Notes under the pieces: model-generated | Database searches by the model: none | Seen by the model: the letters and a program-made list of their open reading frames with translations, nothing else | What the model was told of the DNA's origin: nothing | Translations under genes and position numbers: made by a program | Assembly (NCBI GenBank): GCA_963658085.1 | Contig: CAVKOU010000042.1 | Span: 1-18,008, forward strand | Length of the DNA: 18,008 nucleotides | From: CAKRJP01 sp963658085 | Lineage (GTDB): Bacteria; Bacillota; Clostridia; Lachnospirales; Lachnospiraceae | Reading direction: 5' to 3' | In this document: positions 1 through 6,142 of the stretch, piece by piece | Position numbering within the stretch: position 1 is the first letter of the stretch | How the letters are laid out: each line of letters opens with the position of its first letter

Positions 1-48
1 GATTTTACATCTATAAATCCAAAGCAAATCAAATGGTATTCATACATT

Positions 49-78
49 TTTGCTGATTCATTGAATGCTATCAGCAAA
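49..78 (-). repeat. inverted repeat directly 3' of tRNA-Ser(GGA)
   Basis: Perfect 9-bp arms TTTGCTGAT (49-57) and ATCAGCAAA (70-78) start right at the tRNA discriminator base. On the minus strand this would fold just after the tRNA 3' end. It is followed by an A-rich stretch, not a T-run, so it is not a standard intrinsic terminator. It could be a processing or RNA-end-protecting hairpin. The function is inference. Confidence 0.5.
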
Positions 79-168
79 CGGAGAAAGAGGGATTTGAACC
101 CTCGCGCCGCTATTAACGACCTACTCCCTTTCCAGGGGAGCCCCTTCGGCCAGCTTGGGTATTTCTCC
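79..168 (-). tRNA. tRNA-Ser, anticodon GGA
   Basis: Read on the minus strand, the 7-bp acceptor stem GGAGAAA/TTTCTCC closes the gene and the discriminator is G, typical of serine tRNAs. The anticodon stem CTCCC/GGGAG presents loop CTGGAAA, giving anticodon GGA (reads UCC/UCU). A long variable arm, as in class II tRNAs, precedes a normal T arm (GAGGG TTCAAAT CCCTC). The 90-nt length fits tRNA-Ser. No CCA is encoded (the bases after the discriminator are TTT), so maturation needs RNase Z and CCA-adding enzyme. It does not decode ANN codons, so it is not a t6A substrate despite the neighbouring tsa genes. Confidence 0.97.
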
Positions 169-179
169 AAATCAGTCCG

Positions 180-204
180 AAAAAAAAATTTTGCCGAGGC
201 AAAA
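180..204 (-). terminator. intrinsic-terminator-like hairpin between the two tRNA genes
   Basis: On the minus strand, TTTTGCC and GGCAAAA form a stem around a small CTCG-type loop. A run of nine T follows immediately (complement of 180-188). It sits 15 nt after tRNA-Ser(UGA) and 11 nt before tRNA-Ser(GGA). The form is that of a Rho-independent terminator, although the stem is short and partly A-T. Confidence 0.7.
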
Positions 205-218
205 TCTCTTCTTCAAAG

Positions 219-304
219 CGGAGAGGGTGGGATTCGAACCCACGTGCCCTCGCGGACAAACGGTTTTCAAGACCGCCTCGTTATGACCACTTCGATACCT
301 CTCC
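219..304 (-). tRNA. tRNA-Ser, anticodon UGA
   Basis: The minus-strand acceptor stem GGAGAGG/CCTCTCC is followed by discriminator G. The anticodon stem GCGGT/ACCGT carries loop CTTGAAA, giving anticodon TGA (UGA in RNA, reads UCN). The class II variable arm is present, and the T arm is GTGGG TTCGAAT CCCAC. The length is 86 nt. No CCA is encoded (CTTT follows the discriminator). A strong promoter lies about 40 nt upstream. The gene may also be reached by read-through from ispD, since I see no terminator after ispD. Confidence 0.97.
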
Positions 305-343
305 ATCTATTTGATTGTTGTCACATCACTCGCGACAAGATGT

Positions 344-373
344 ATTCTAGCATAATCTTTTACATCCTGTCAA
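344..373 (-). promoter_or_regulatory. promoter of the tRNA-Ser genes
   Basis: The minus strand has TTGACA (368-373), an 18-nt spacer, then TAGAAT (344-349) preceded by TGC. This is a consensus -35 with an extended -10. The predicted start near 337 gives a leader of about 30 nt before the mature tRNA at 304. Region 305-411 is otherwise AT-rich with no gene. Confidence 0.8.
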
Positions 374-411
374 CACTCATTTTTTATTTTTTTACTATTT
401 TTTTATTTTCT

Positions 412-1164
412 TTAACTTTCCAGAAAAATCTTCGCGATATCCAAATCTTCCGGGGTGGTGAGCTTGATATTTCGATAGCTACCTTCAAACATTTTCACAG
501 GACATCCCATCATCTTCTCTACTACCATGGCATCATCGGTAACAAAGTTTTCTTCCTTTTCCATATAACGTCTGTAGGCCTCCATAATCAGTTTCTTATC
601 AAAAATCTGCGGGGTCTGAACCGCCCAGACGTTCTTACGATCCGGAGTATCCGCAGCACAGCAATCCTTATCTACGATTTTAACGGTGTCCTTACTAGGC
701 ATACCTGCCACACAAGCTCCCATTTCCTCCACAGTATGATAACCGCGTGCCAAGATTTCTTCGTCCGTAAACATCCTGGCACCATCGTGAATAAAGACAT
801 AGGCCGTGGCATTCTCGTCTTGAAGATTTTCCTCCTGCCCTTCCAGTGCCTTTAAGCCTTCCCAAACAGAATGGTATCGTTCTTTTCCTCCAGGAATTAT
901 GGATGATACTTTTTTATAACTGTATTTTTTTACAATTGCTTCTTCAACGTAGGATTCTTGCCCTTCTCCCACTACTAAAATAATATTATCAATAATCTCT
1001 GATTTTTCAAACTGATCCAAGGTATAGGCAATCACTGGTTTTTCTTTCAATTCTATAAATTGCTTTTGCACAGACGTTCCCATTCGTTTTCCCTGTCCTG
1101 CTGCTAAGATGATGGCTGTGCATTTTTTCTTTGCTTTTATTGTTGTCTCCAACGTTTTTGCCAC
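412..1164 (-). CDS. ispD: 2-C-methyl-D-erythritol 4-phosphate cytidylyltransferase
   Basis: IspD transfers CMP from CTP to methylerythritol 4-phosphate, the third step of the MEP isoprenoid pathway in the cytosol. Residues 20-29 (LAAGQGKRMG) are the nucleotide-binding glycine-rich loop. Others visible are GGKERYHSV (92-100), HDGAR (126-130, with Met where the family usually has Pro after HDxAR), PSKDTVK (156-162), QTPQ (183-186), TDD (209-211) and NIKLTTPEDL (232-241). The length of 250 aa is slightly over the usual 225-240 because of an extra N-terminal tail. The listed start is a GTG with GGAAGGA touching it at zero spacing. A TTG four codons later (1150-1152), about 11 nt from GGAG, may be the true start. 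It is last in the tsaE-to-ispD run, 31 bp after tsaD. The paralogous TarI (ribitol-5-P) family is the alternative, but no teichoic-acid genes are near. Confidence 0.93.
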   Translation of the reverse strand: MAKTLETTIKAKKKCTAIILAAGQGKRMGTSVQKQFIELKEKPVIAYTLDQFEKSEIIDNIILVVGEGQESYVEEAIVKKYSYKKVSSIIPGGKERYHSVWEGLKALEGQEENLQDENATAYVFIHDGARMFTDEEILARGYHTVEEMGACVAGMPSKDTVKIVDKDCCAADTPDRKNVWAVQTPQIFDKKLIMEAYRRYMEKEENFVTDDAMVVEKMMGCPVKMFEGSYRNIKLTTPEDLDIAKIFLES

Positions 1165-1195
1165 TCCTTCCGTATCAGTTTAGATGCACCGATAT

Positions 1196-2224
1196 TTATC
1201 GATCACCCAATTTTAAATTCGGCACTGCATTGAGATCCCATCCGTGTCTTGTGCCATTAATAAACTCATAGTAGGCAGCCACTCCGATCATGGCCGCGTT
1301 ATCTGTACAATAAATAGGAGATGGATAATAGAACTCTACTCCTTTTTTCTCACAAGCCTCTTTCATTGCTGCACGAAGAGCACTATTGGAAGCCACTCCT
1401 CCTGCTATAGCAAATTTATCAATCTTAAATTCATCCACTGCATGCATGGCTCTTTCCACCAGCACATCTGTTACAGCTTTCTGAAATGAGGCTGCAATAT
1501 CCGCCTGACTATATTCTTCTCCCTTCATTTGGCATCCGTTAATATAGTTAAGAACTGCTGATTTCACTCCACTAAAGCTAAAGTCATAAGGATTATCTTC
1601 TATATGAGCCCTCGGAAATGCAATGGCCTCAGGATTTCCTTCTTTGGATACTTTATCTATTTTAGGTCCTCCCGGATAGCCAAGTCCAATGGCACGGGCC
1701 ACTTTATCAAAGGCTTCTCCTGCCGCATCATCCCTGGTTTTTCCCAGAATATCAAACTTTCCATAATCCTTTACCCGAACCAAATGGGTATGCCCACCGG
1801 ACACTACCAATGCAAAGAAAGGTGGTTCCAACTCTTTATGTTCGATAAAATTCGCTGCAATATGCCCTTCTATATGATGAACTCCCACCAAAGGTTTTCC
1901 TGTAGCATAGGCAATGGCTTTTGCTTCTGCTACTCCTACCAAAAGGGCTCCTACAAGTCCCGGGCCATAGGTAACACCGATGGCATCGATGTCATCTAAA
2001 GTCACCTTCGCTTCTTCCAAAGCTGCCTCTATCACCTGATTAATCTTTTCTATATGTTTTCTGGATGCAATTTCCGGCACTACGCCTCCGTAGAGGGTAT
2101 GAAGGGCAATCTGAGAGGAAATAATATTAGACAATACCTCTCTTCCATTTTTTACTACCGCTGCTGCCGTCTCGTCGCAGGAACTTTCTATTGCAAGAAT
2201 TAAAATATCCTTTTTTTCTTCCAT
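1196..2224 (-). CDS. tsaD: tRNA N6-threonylcarbamoyladenosine (t6A37) transferase subunit TsaD
   Basis: TsaD (Kae1/YgjD) is the catalytic subunit that moves the threonylcarbamoyl group from TC-AMP to A37 of ANN-decoding tRNAs, working with TsaB and TsaE. The ASKHA-fold N-terminus AIESSCDETA is at 11-20. The metal site HHIEGH is at 116-121 (ligands H117 and H121), with the third ligand D308 in CTDNA. SGGHT at 142-146 and AGGVASN at 274-280 form the nucleotide pocket. At 342 aa it is full length. The ATG has AAAGG seven bases upstream. It follows rnz with 21 bp between, and its partners tsaB and tsaE are upstream in the same run. Confidence 0.97.
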   Translation of the reverse strand: MEEKKDILILAIESSCDETAAAVVKNGREVLSNIISSQIALHTLYGGVVPEIASRKHIEKINQVIEAALEEAKVTLDDIDAIGVTYGPGLVGALLVGVAEAKAIAYATGKPLVGVHHIEGHIAANFIEHKELEPPFFALVVSGGHTHLVRVKDYGKFDILGKTRDDAAGEAFDKVARAIGLGYPGGPKIDKVSKEGNPEAIAFPRAHIEDNPYDFSFSGVKSAVLNYINGCQMKGEEYSQADIAASFQKAVTDVLVERAMHAVDEFKIDKFAIAGGVASNSALRAAMKEACEKKGVEFYYPSPIYCTDNAAMIGVAAYYEFINGTRHGWDLNAVPNLKLGDR

Positions 2225-2245
2225 AAACTTGCCTTTCTAGCCTTC

Positions 2246-3154
2246 TTAGTCTTCAAATGTTAATTCTACGGTCCGTCCATCCTTAGCTGCAATGGAATTG
2301 CTAAAGATTGCACGAACATCTTCCATATATTCTTCCGGATAATTTAGAGAAGGACTGTAGTGAGTCAACCACATTTCCTTTACACCGGCTTCCTTCGCCA
2401 GGGTTGCCGCCTCGTAAAAGGTCATATGCTTGTATTCTTTGGCTTTTTTTATTTTATCCTTCTCTCCATACATGCCTTCGCAGATAAACAAATCCGATCC
2501 CGGCGCATGTTTTCTTATGGAATCTGTCGGTCTGGTATCGGTACAGTAAGTGACCTTCAATCCTTTTCTGGCAGGTCCAAGGACCATATCCGGAGTATAT
2601 ACAATATCTCCCTCTGTAACTACCTCTCCTTTTTGCAACATGGACCAATATTTTTGTGGAATCTCTGCTTCTTTTGCTCTTACTACATCAAACTTTCCGG
2701 CCCGGTCTACTTCCATGGTATAACCGTAGCAAAGCACGTTATGGTTTACGCGGTAAGCAGTCAAACGATAACCATTCATCTCGAAGGTCTGCTCCGGCTC
2801 CGTAATTTCCATATAACGAATCGGGAAAGGAAGTTCCGGTGCAATCACGCGGAGTGCATTTACCACCCGCTCCAACCCTTTCGGTCCAATCAGGGTCAAC
2901 GGCTCTGTTCTGTCGGCATTTCCCATAGTTAACAAAAGCCCCGGCAAGCCGCTGATATGGTCTCCATGATAATGGGTAAAGCATATAACATCTATAGGCT
3001 TGAAACTCCATCCCCGCTCCTTAATTGCAATCTGGGTTCCTTCTCCACAATCAATCAGAAGGGAGCTTCCGTTATATCGAACCATCAAGGATGTGAGCCA
3101 GCGATAAGGTAGTGGCATCATGCCTCCGGTTCCCAACAAACATACGTCTAACAT
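2246..3154 (-). CDS. rnz: ribonuclease Z (tRNA 3' endonuclease)
   Basis: This metallo-beta-lactamase-fold endonuclease cuts pre-tRNA just after the discriminator base when no CCA is encoded. The zinc motif HYHGDH is at 61-66. Further ligands are consistent with H138 (VNHNV), D206 (CTDTRP), H243 (KHMT) and H265 (THYSPS). PxKxG-type (GPKGLE, 90-95) and long-form exosite regions are present. The 302-aa length matches the short RNase Z of B. subtilis (about 307 aa). The ATG is preceded by GGAG at good spacing. It sits between rimI and tsaD. The 157-bp gap before it (3155-3311) holds no gene, only A-rich (minus strand) sequence with ATAAGAA-like repeats and a small 6-bp hairpin at 3215-3230. Both tRNAs at the end of the run lack CCA and are plausible substrates. 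Confidence 0.95.
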   Translation of the reverse strand: MLDVCLLGTGGMMPLPYRWLTSLMVRYNGSSLLIDCGEGTQIAIKERGWSFKPIDVICFTHYHGDHISGLPGLLLTMGNADRTEPLTLIGPKGLERVVNALRVIAPELPFPIRYMEITEPEQTFEMNGYRLTAYRVNHNVLCYGYTMEVDRAGKFDVVRAKEAEIPQKYWSMLQKGEVVTEGDIVYTPDMVLGPARKGLKVTYCTDTRPTDSIRKHAPGSDLFICEGMYGEKDKIKKAKEYKHMTFYEAATLAKEAGVKEMWLTHYSPSLNYPEEYMEDVRAIFSNSIAAKDGRTVELTFED

Positions 3155-3311
3155 GCTTTCTTCTCCATTTCATTTCTTTCTATCTTGTAGTCTATTTTAT
3201 AATTCTTTCTTGGTAATCGCCTCTGCGATTTCCTTCTTATAGTTCTTGTGGCTTTCTTCTTATGATTTTCTTATAATTTCCTCATGATTTTTCTGCTTGA
3301 GGCAAATGATC

Positions 3312-3758
3312 TTAAGATAAATCCATACTCATAAGAATACCGTCTTCTCTTGGATTTTCATAAAAATCCCGTCTTCTTCCGTCCTCTGCAAAACCTGCCT
3401 TTTTATAAAGGCAAATAGCTGCTACGTTATTCTCTCTTACGTCCAAAAGAGCCCTAATTGCTTTCTGTCCTTTTCCAAAGTTTTTCAATGCTTCTAACAG
3501 TTGTATAGCAATGCCCTCACCCCGGCAAGACTTCTTCACAGCGATTCTGAAAATCTCCACCTCATCCACTATATGAGAAAAGATCAAATAACCTACCGTT
3601 TTATCTTCTTTATAAGCTCCATAAAAATGGACATAGCTTTGTCCTAAAGAATCAAGCAAAGCACCCTCGCTCCATGGATCTGAGAAAATCTCAGCTTCCA
3701 TTTTTGCAATTCCCTGGATATCCGATTTCAAAATTTCTCGAATTTGAATATTTTCCAT
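3312..3758 (-). CDS. rimI: ribosomal protein bS18 alanine N-acetyltransferase RimI
   Basis: This GNAT-family acetyltransferase, by family knowledge, uses acetyl-CoA to acetylate the N-terminal alanine of ribosomal protein S18. The acetyl-CoA P-loop RGEGIA (R79-A84) fits RxxGxG/A. VDEVEIFRIAV (64-74) and the closing block VRENNVAAICLYKKAGF (107-123), then YENPREDG (133-140), are RimI-like. The length of 148 aa is standard. The start ATG is 7 bp after the tsaB stop with only a weak Shine-Dalgarno, suggesting translational coupling. The tsaB-rimI neighbourhood supports RimI over a generic GNAT, although the actual substrate cannot be seen from sequence. Confidence 0.88.
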   Translation of the reverse strand: MENIQIREILKSDIQGIAKMEAEIFSDPWSEGALLDSLGQSYVHFYGAYKEDKTVGYLIFSHIVDEVEIFRIAVKKSCRGEGIAIQLLEALKNFGKGQKAIRALLDVRENNVAAICLYKKAGFAEDGRRRDFYENPREDGILMSMDLS

Positions 3759-3765
3759 AAGACTA

Positions 3766-4503
3766 TTATTCCGCCGAAGCTTCTTTTTCCAAGCGTTCCT
3801 TCCGTTCTCTTTCTGCTTGAGAAACTCTCAAATAATCCGGCTGATGCTCCATAGCTGTCTCTACCTTTCCTGCTTTGTAATATTCTACTCCAAGAGCCGC
3901 CACGGATGCGCCTCTTTGACGATTCATATTTGCAGGTGCAAATGCTATCTTGCAATCTGTCATAAGTTCCTGCTCCAATTTATTTCTAAATACAGGAACA
4001 CCGTCTCCTAAAAAGATAACCTTCTCCTGATATTTTTTTAGCTTATCTGCAAGTTCCTCGATACTTATTGCCATCTGGTCTTCTAAGGTCTTTAACTTTC
4101 CATCTTCAAATCGATAAATTCCTGTATAGACCTGTCCTCTTCTGGCATCCATAATAGGGCAGACGATCCCCTCCACTCCCCACAGGTTATAAGCCAGTCC
4201 CGCAAGGGTTGGAACATGGACCAAAGGTTTTTTTAAGGCTAATCCAAGCCCCTTAGCTGTAGCAGCGCCGATACGCAGTCCGGTAAAAGACCCCGGTCCT
4301 CCTGCGATGGCAATGGCATCTATCGTCTGAAGATCCAACTCAATCATGCGAGCCACTTCATCCAGCATAGGAAGAAGGGTCTGGGAATGAGTCTTCTTGT
4401 AATTCACAGTATATTCTGCCACCAACTCTTCCCCTGACTCTGTGCTGTCCACTACAGCCACACTGGCTACTAGTCCCGAACTATCTAACCCTAATATTCG
4501 CAT
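3766..4503 (-). CDS. tsaB: t6A biosynthesis protein TsaB
   Basis: TsaB (YeaZ) is a catalytically inactive paralogue of TsaD. It dimerises with TsaD and scaffolds the t6A-forming complex. The ASKHA start MRILGLDSSG (1-10) and the hallmark GGPGSFTGLRIG (68-79) are clear, as is THSQTLLPML (38-47). It lacks the TsaD HxxxH metal motif, as expected. The length of 245 aa is near the Firmicutes norm. Its ATG overlaps the tsaE end by 13 nt and uses GGAGG eight bases upstream inside tsaE, so translation is probably coupled. Confidence 0.95.
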   Translation of the reverse strand: MRILGLDSSGLVASVAVVDSTESGEELVAEYTVNYKKTHSQTLLPMLDEVARMIELDLQTIDAIAIAGGPGSFTGLRIGAATAKGLGLALKKPLVHVPTLAGLAYNLWGVEGIVCPIMDARRGQVYTGIYRFEDGKLKTLEDQMAISIEELADKLKKYQEKVIFLGDGVPVFRNKLEQELMTDCKIAFAPANMNRQRGASVAALGVEYYKAGKVETAMEHQPDYLRVSQAERERKERLEKEASAE

Positions 4504-4916
4504 ATCTGAATCCTCCGATAATCAAATCCCTTTTCCAAATCTTTCTCTATTGTGATCTCTGTATAATGTTCCGGAAGTATCTCCTGTATGAGGTTCGCCC
4601 ATTCTATAAGAGTCACCCCATCTCCGTAAACATAATCTTCATAACCTACTTCATCCATCTCTTCTACATCTCCAATGCGATAAACATCAAAGTGGTAGAA
4701 CGGCAAACGGCCTTCCTCATAGATCTGTACAATGGTAAAGGTGGGACTGCTGACCGCTTCTTCCACCCCAAGACCTGCTGCCAGTCCTTTGGTAAATACA
4801 GTCTTTCCTACCCCTAAATCCCCCACAAGGGTGAAGACCTGCCCAGCTTTCGCTTCCATTCCAATTCTATATCCTAAATCGTAAGTTTCTTTTTCACTTC
4901 TACTCTCGATTGTCAT
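4491..4916 (-). CDS. tsaE: t6A biosynthesis ATPase TsaE
   Basis: TsaE (YjeE) is the small P-loop ATPase required for turnover of the bacterial TsaB-TsaD complex. The Walker A GDLGVGKT is at 32-39, SSPTFTIVQIY at 56-66, HFDVYRIGD at 75-83 and IEWAN at 104-108. All are family hallmarks. At 141 aa it is full length. It is the first gene of the run, about 50 nt downstream of an extended -10 promoter. Its Shine-Dalgarno is weak (A/G-rich only). Confidence 0.95.
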   Translation of the reverse strand: MTIESRSEKETYDLGYRIGMEAKAGQVFTLVGDLGVGKTVFTKGLAAGLGVEEAVSSPTFTIVQIYEEGRLPFYHFDVYRIGDVEEMDEVGYEDYVYGDGVTLIEWANLIQEILPEHYTEITIEKDLEKGFDYRRIQICEY

Positions 4917-4969
4917 ATTCTTTCATCTTCTTCCGCTTATATTTATAGTTTCCCCTCAATCGTCTACTG

Positions 4970-4998
4970 ATTATAACACAAGTTTAAAAAAGAATAAA
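4970..4998 (-). promoter_or_regulatory. promoter of the tsaE-tsaB-rimI-rnz-tsaD-ispD run
   Basis: The minus-strand -10 TATAAT (4970-4975) is preceded by TGT, an extended -10. The -35 at 17-nt spacing is poor (TTTATT, 4993-4998). It overlaps the AT-rich tail of the ribU terminator. The inferred start near 4963 leaves a leader of about 47 nt. Confidence 0.6.
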
Positions 4999-5054
4999 GA
5001 ATACGGACGAAAGGGGAGATTCCTTACCGGAAGCTTCCCCTTTCGTCCATATTC
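4985..5054 (-). terminator. terminator after ribU
   Basis: Arms GGACGAAAGGGGA (5005-5017) and TCCCCTTTCGTCC (5036-5048) are a perfect 13-bp inverted repeat. After one C/A mismatch it is extended by GAATA/TATTC (4999-5003/5050-5054), and inside it by TTCC/GGAA. On the minus strand it is followed by a T-rich tail (complement of 4985-4998), fitting termination of ribU. Confidence 0.8.
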
Positions 5055-5095
5055 ATCATTCTATGAAGTTTTTTATCGTTCTTTAAATTTCTCTA

Positions 5096-5737
5096 TTAAG
5101 CTGCTCCTTTAAGAATTGGGCTGATTCTCTTGTAAACAAGAAATACAATAACAGATACTAAAGTTCCCTTCACCAGGTTAAATGGCGCAACTGCCAACAC
5201 TACGAAAGTAAATACACTTGTGATATGAGAATTTACAGCTGTTCCCATAGCTACCAGTGCATCCATCGGCATTCCAAAGGCTGCTGCATAGGTAGGAAGC
5301 AATACAAAAGCGTTGATAAAACATCCGGAAACTGCCATAACAATGGTTCCTGTTACCATTCCTACAACAGCATTCTTCTTTGTCTTACCATGCTTGTAAA
5401 CAAATGCTGCCGGAAGTACAAAGGCACATCCTACAATAAAGTTACCGAGATCTCCCACACCTGCGGTGCTGGTTCCCTGAATCAACATGTGAATGAGGAT
5501 CTTTAAGAGTTCTATTACCACTCCTGCAAGAGGTCCCATGGCAAAGCTTCCAATGAGTACCGGTACTTCGCTAAAGTCAATCTTATAGAAAGACGGTGCA
5601 AAGAAAAGAGGGATCTCAAAAGCCATTAAGACTACTGCTACTGCAGCAAGCATTCCGATCTGTACCATAACCCGTACTCTGGTTCTGGAATTACCCTGGA
5701 GTAGGTTCGTCTGTGTTCCTGTTTGTGTTTGTTTCAT
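5096..5737 (-). CDS. ribU: riboflavin ECF transporter substrate-binding (S) component RibU
   Basis: RibU is the integral membrane riboflavin-binding subunit that docks on a shared energy-coupling module (EcfA/A'/T, not in this window). The protein is 213 aa with about six hydrophobic segments. After a short polar N-terminus (1-20) come FFAPSFYKIDFSEVP (45-59), GSFAMGP (63-69), a GDLGNF stretch (95-100) and APFNLVKG (184-191), all typical of RibU. AAGGAG lies at good spacing from the ATG. It is a single-gene unit controlled by the upstream FMN riboswitch, which independently supports the substrate. Confidence 0.95.
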   Translation of the reverse strand: MKQTQTGTQTNLLQGNSRTRVRVMVQIGMLAAVAVVLMAFEIPLFFAPSFYKIDFSEVPVLIGSFAMGPLAGVVIELLKILIHMLIQGTSTAGVGDLGNFIVGCAFVLPAAFVYKHGKTKKNAVVGMVTGTIVMAVSGCFINAFVLLPTYAAAFGMPMDALVAMGTAVNSHITSVFTFVVLAVAPFNLVKGTLVSVIVFLVYKRISPILKGAA

Positions 5738-5830
5738 TTTCGTTTCTCCTTCTCTGAAAAATATTGTTGCATATCAAAATTTCATCTTGAAGGATATGTC
5801 TTCTCATGAAATAGGATTATTTTCTAATAT

Positions 5831-5861
5831 ACAAAAACCCCGATACAATACTTGTATCGGG
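5831..5861 (-). terminator. riboswitch expression-platform terminator
   Basis: On the minus strand CCCCGATACAA (complement of 5851-5861) and TTGTATCGGGG (complement of 5837-5847) form a perfect 11-bp stem. The loop is GTA and TTTTTG follows immediately. It lies between the FMN aptamer and ribU, so it is the regulated intrinsic terminator, not a transcript end. Confidence 0.93.
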
Positions 5862-5919
5862 GTAACTTATTTCATCTAAGACAATCATTGAATCCTGAAA
5901 ATCCGGTTCAATCCTATCT

Positions 5920-6062
5920 GCTCCTTCTCTCATCCAGACTATACTGTCGGTTCCGGAATTCACTGCCGTGTCACCGGATCGGCCATCTTATATCGATGGT
6001 TCGCGGACTTTACCGCCGGTTGGGACTTCATCTTGCGATGTCACCCTACCCCGAAGAAATCT
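5920..6062 (-). promoter_or_regulatory. FMN riboswitch (RFN element) aptamer
   Basis: The minus strand carries the conserved RFN blocks in order: TTCTTCGGGGTAGGGTGA, then CCAACCGGCGGTAAAGTCCGCGA, each matching the consensus strongly, followed by a GATCCGGTG segment, ACCGACAGTATAGTCTGGATG and the closing GAGAAGGAGCAG that pairs back to the 5' CTTC side. FMN binding should favour the terminator at 5831-5861 and shut off ribU. The remaining part of 5738-6142 holds the ribU leader, this switch and its promoter. I see no other gene there. Confidence 0.96.
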
Positions 6063-6076
6063 TAATACCGATTATT

Positions 6077-6105
6077 ATTCTAGCAAGTCTCTGCCTATAT
6101 TGCAA
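6077..6105 (-). promoter_or_regulatory. promoter of the ribU riboswitch transcript
   Basis: The minus strand has TTGCAA (6100-6105), a 17-nt spacer, then TAGAAT (6077-6082) with an upstream TGC extended -10. The predicted start near 6070 is just before the FMN aptamer. It lies immediately after the helD stop, and I see no strong helD terminator in the 60 bp between. Confidence 0.8.
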
Positions 6106-6142
6106 GACCTTCGGGAAAAATAATTCATCTCAGGAGTCATTC

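Noticed and set aside
61..855. 264-codon open frame on the plus strand
   Set aside because: It runs across both tRNA genes and antisense to ispD, with low-complexity Phe/Ser/His-rich translation and no family resemblance.
3155..3311. ATAAGAA-like short repeats (minus strand) and a 6-bp hairpin between rimI and rnz
   Set aside because: Four loose 7-bp copies at 9-14 bp steps in A-rich sequence look like low-complexity drift. The hairpin (3215-3230) has no T-run, and there is no open frame with a ribosome binding site.
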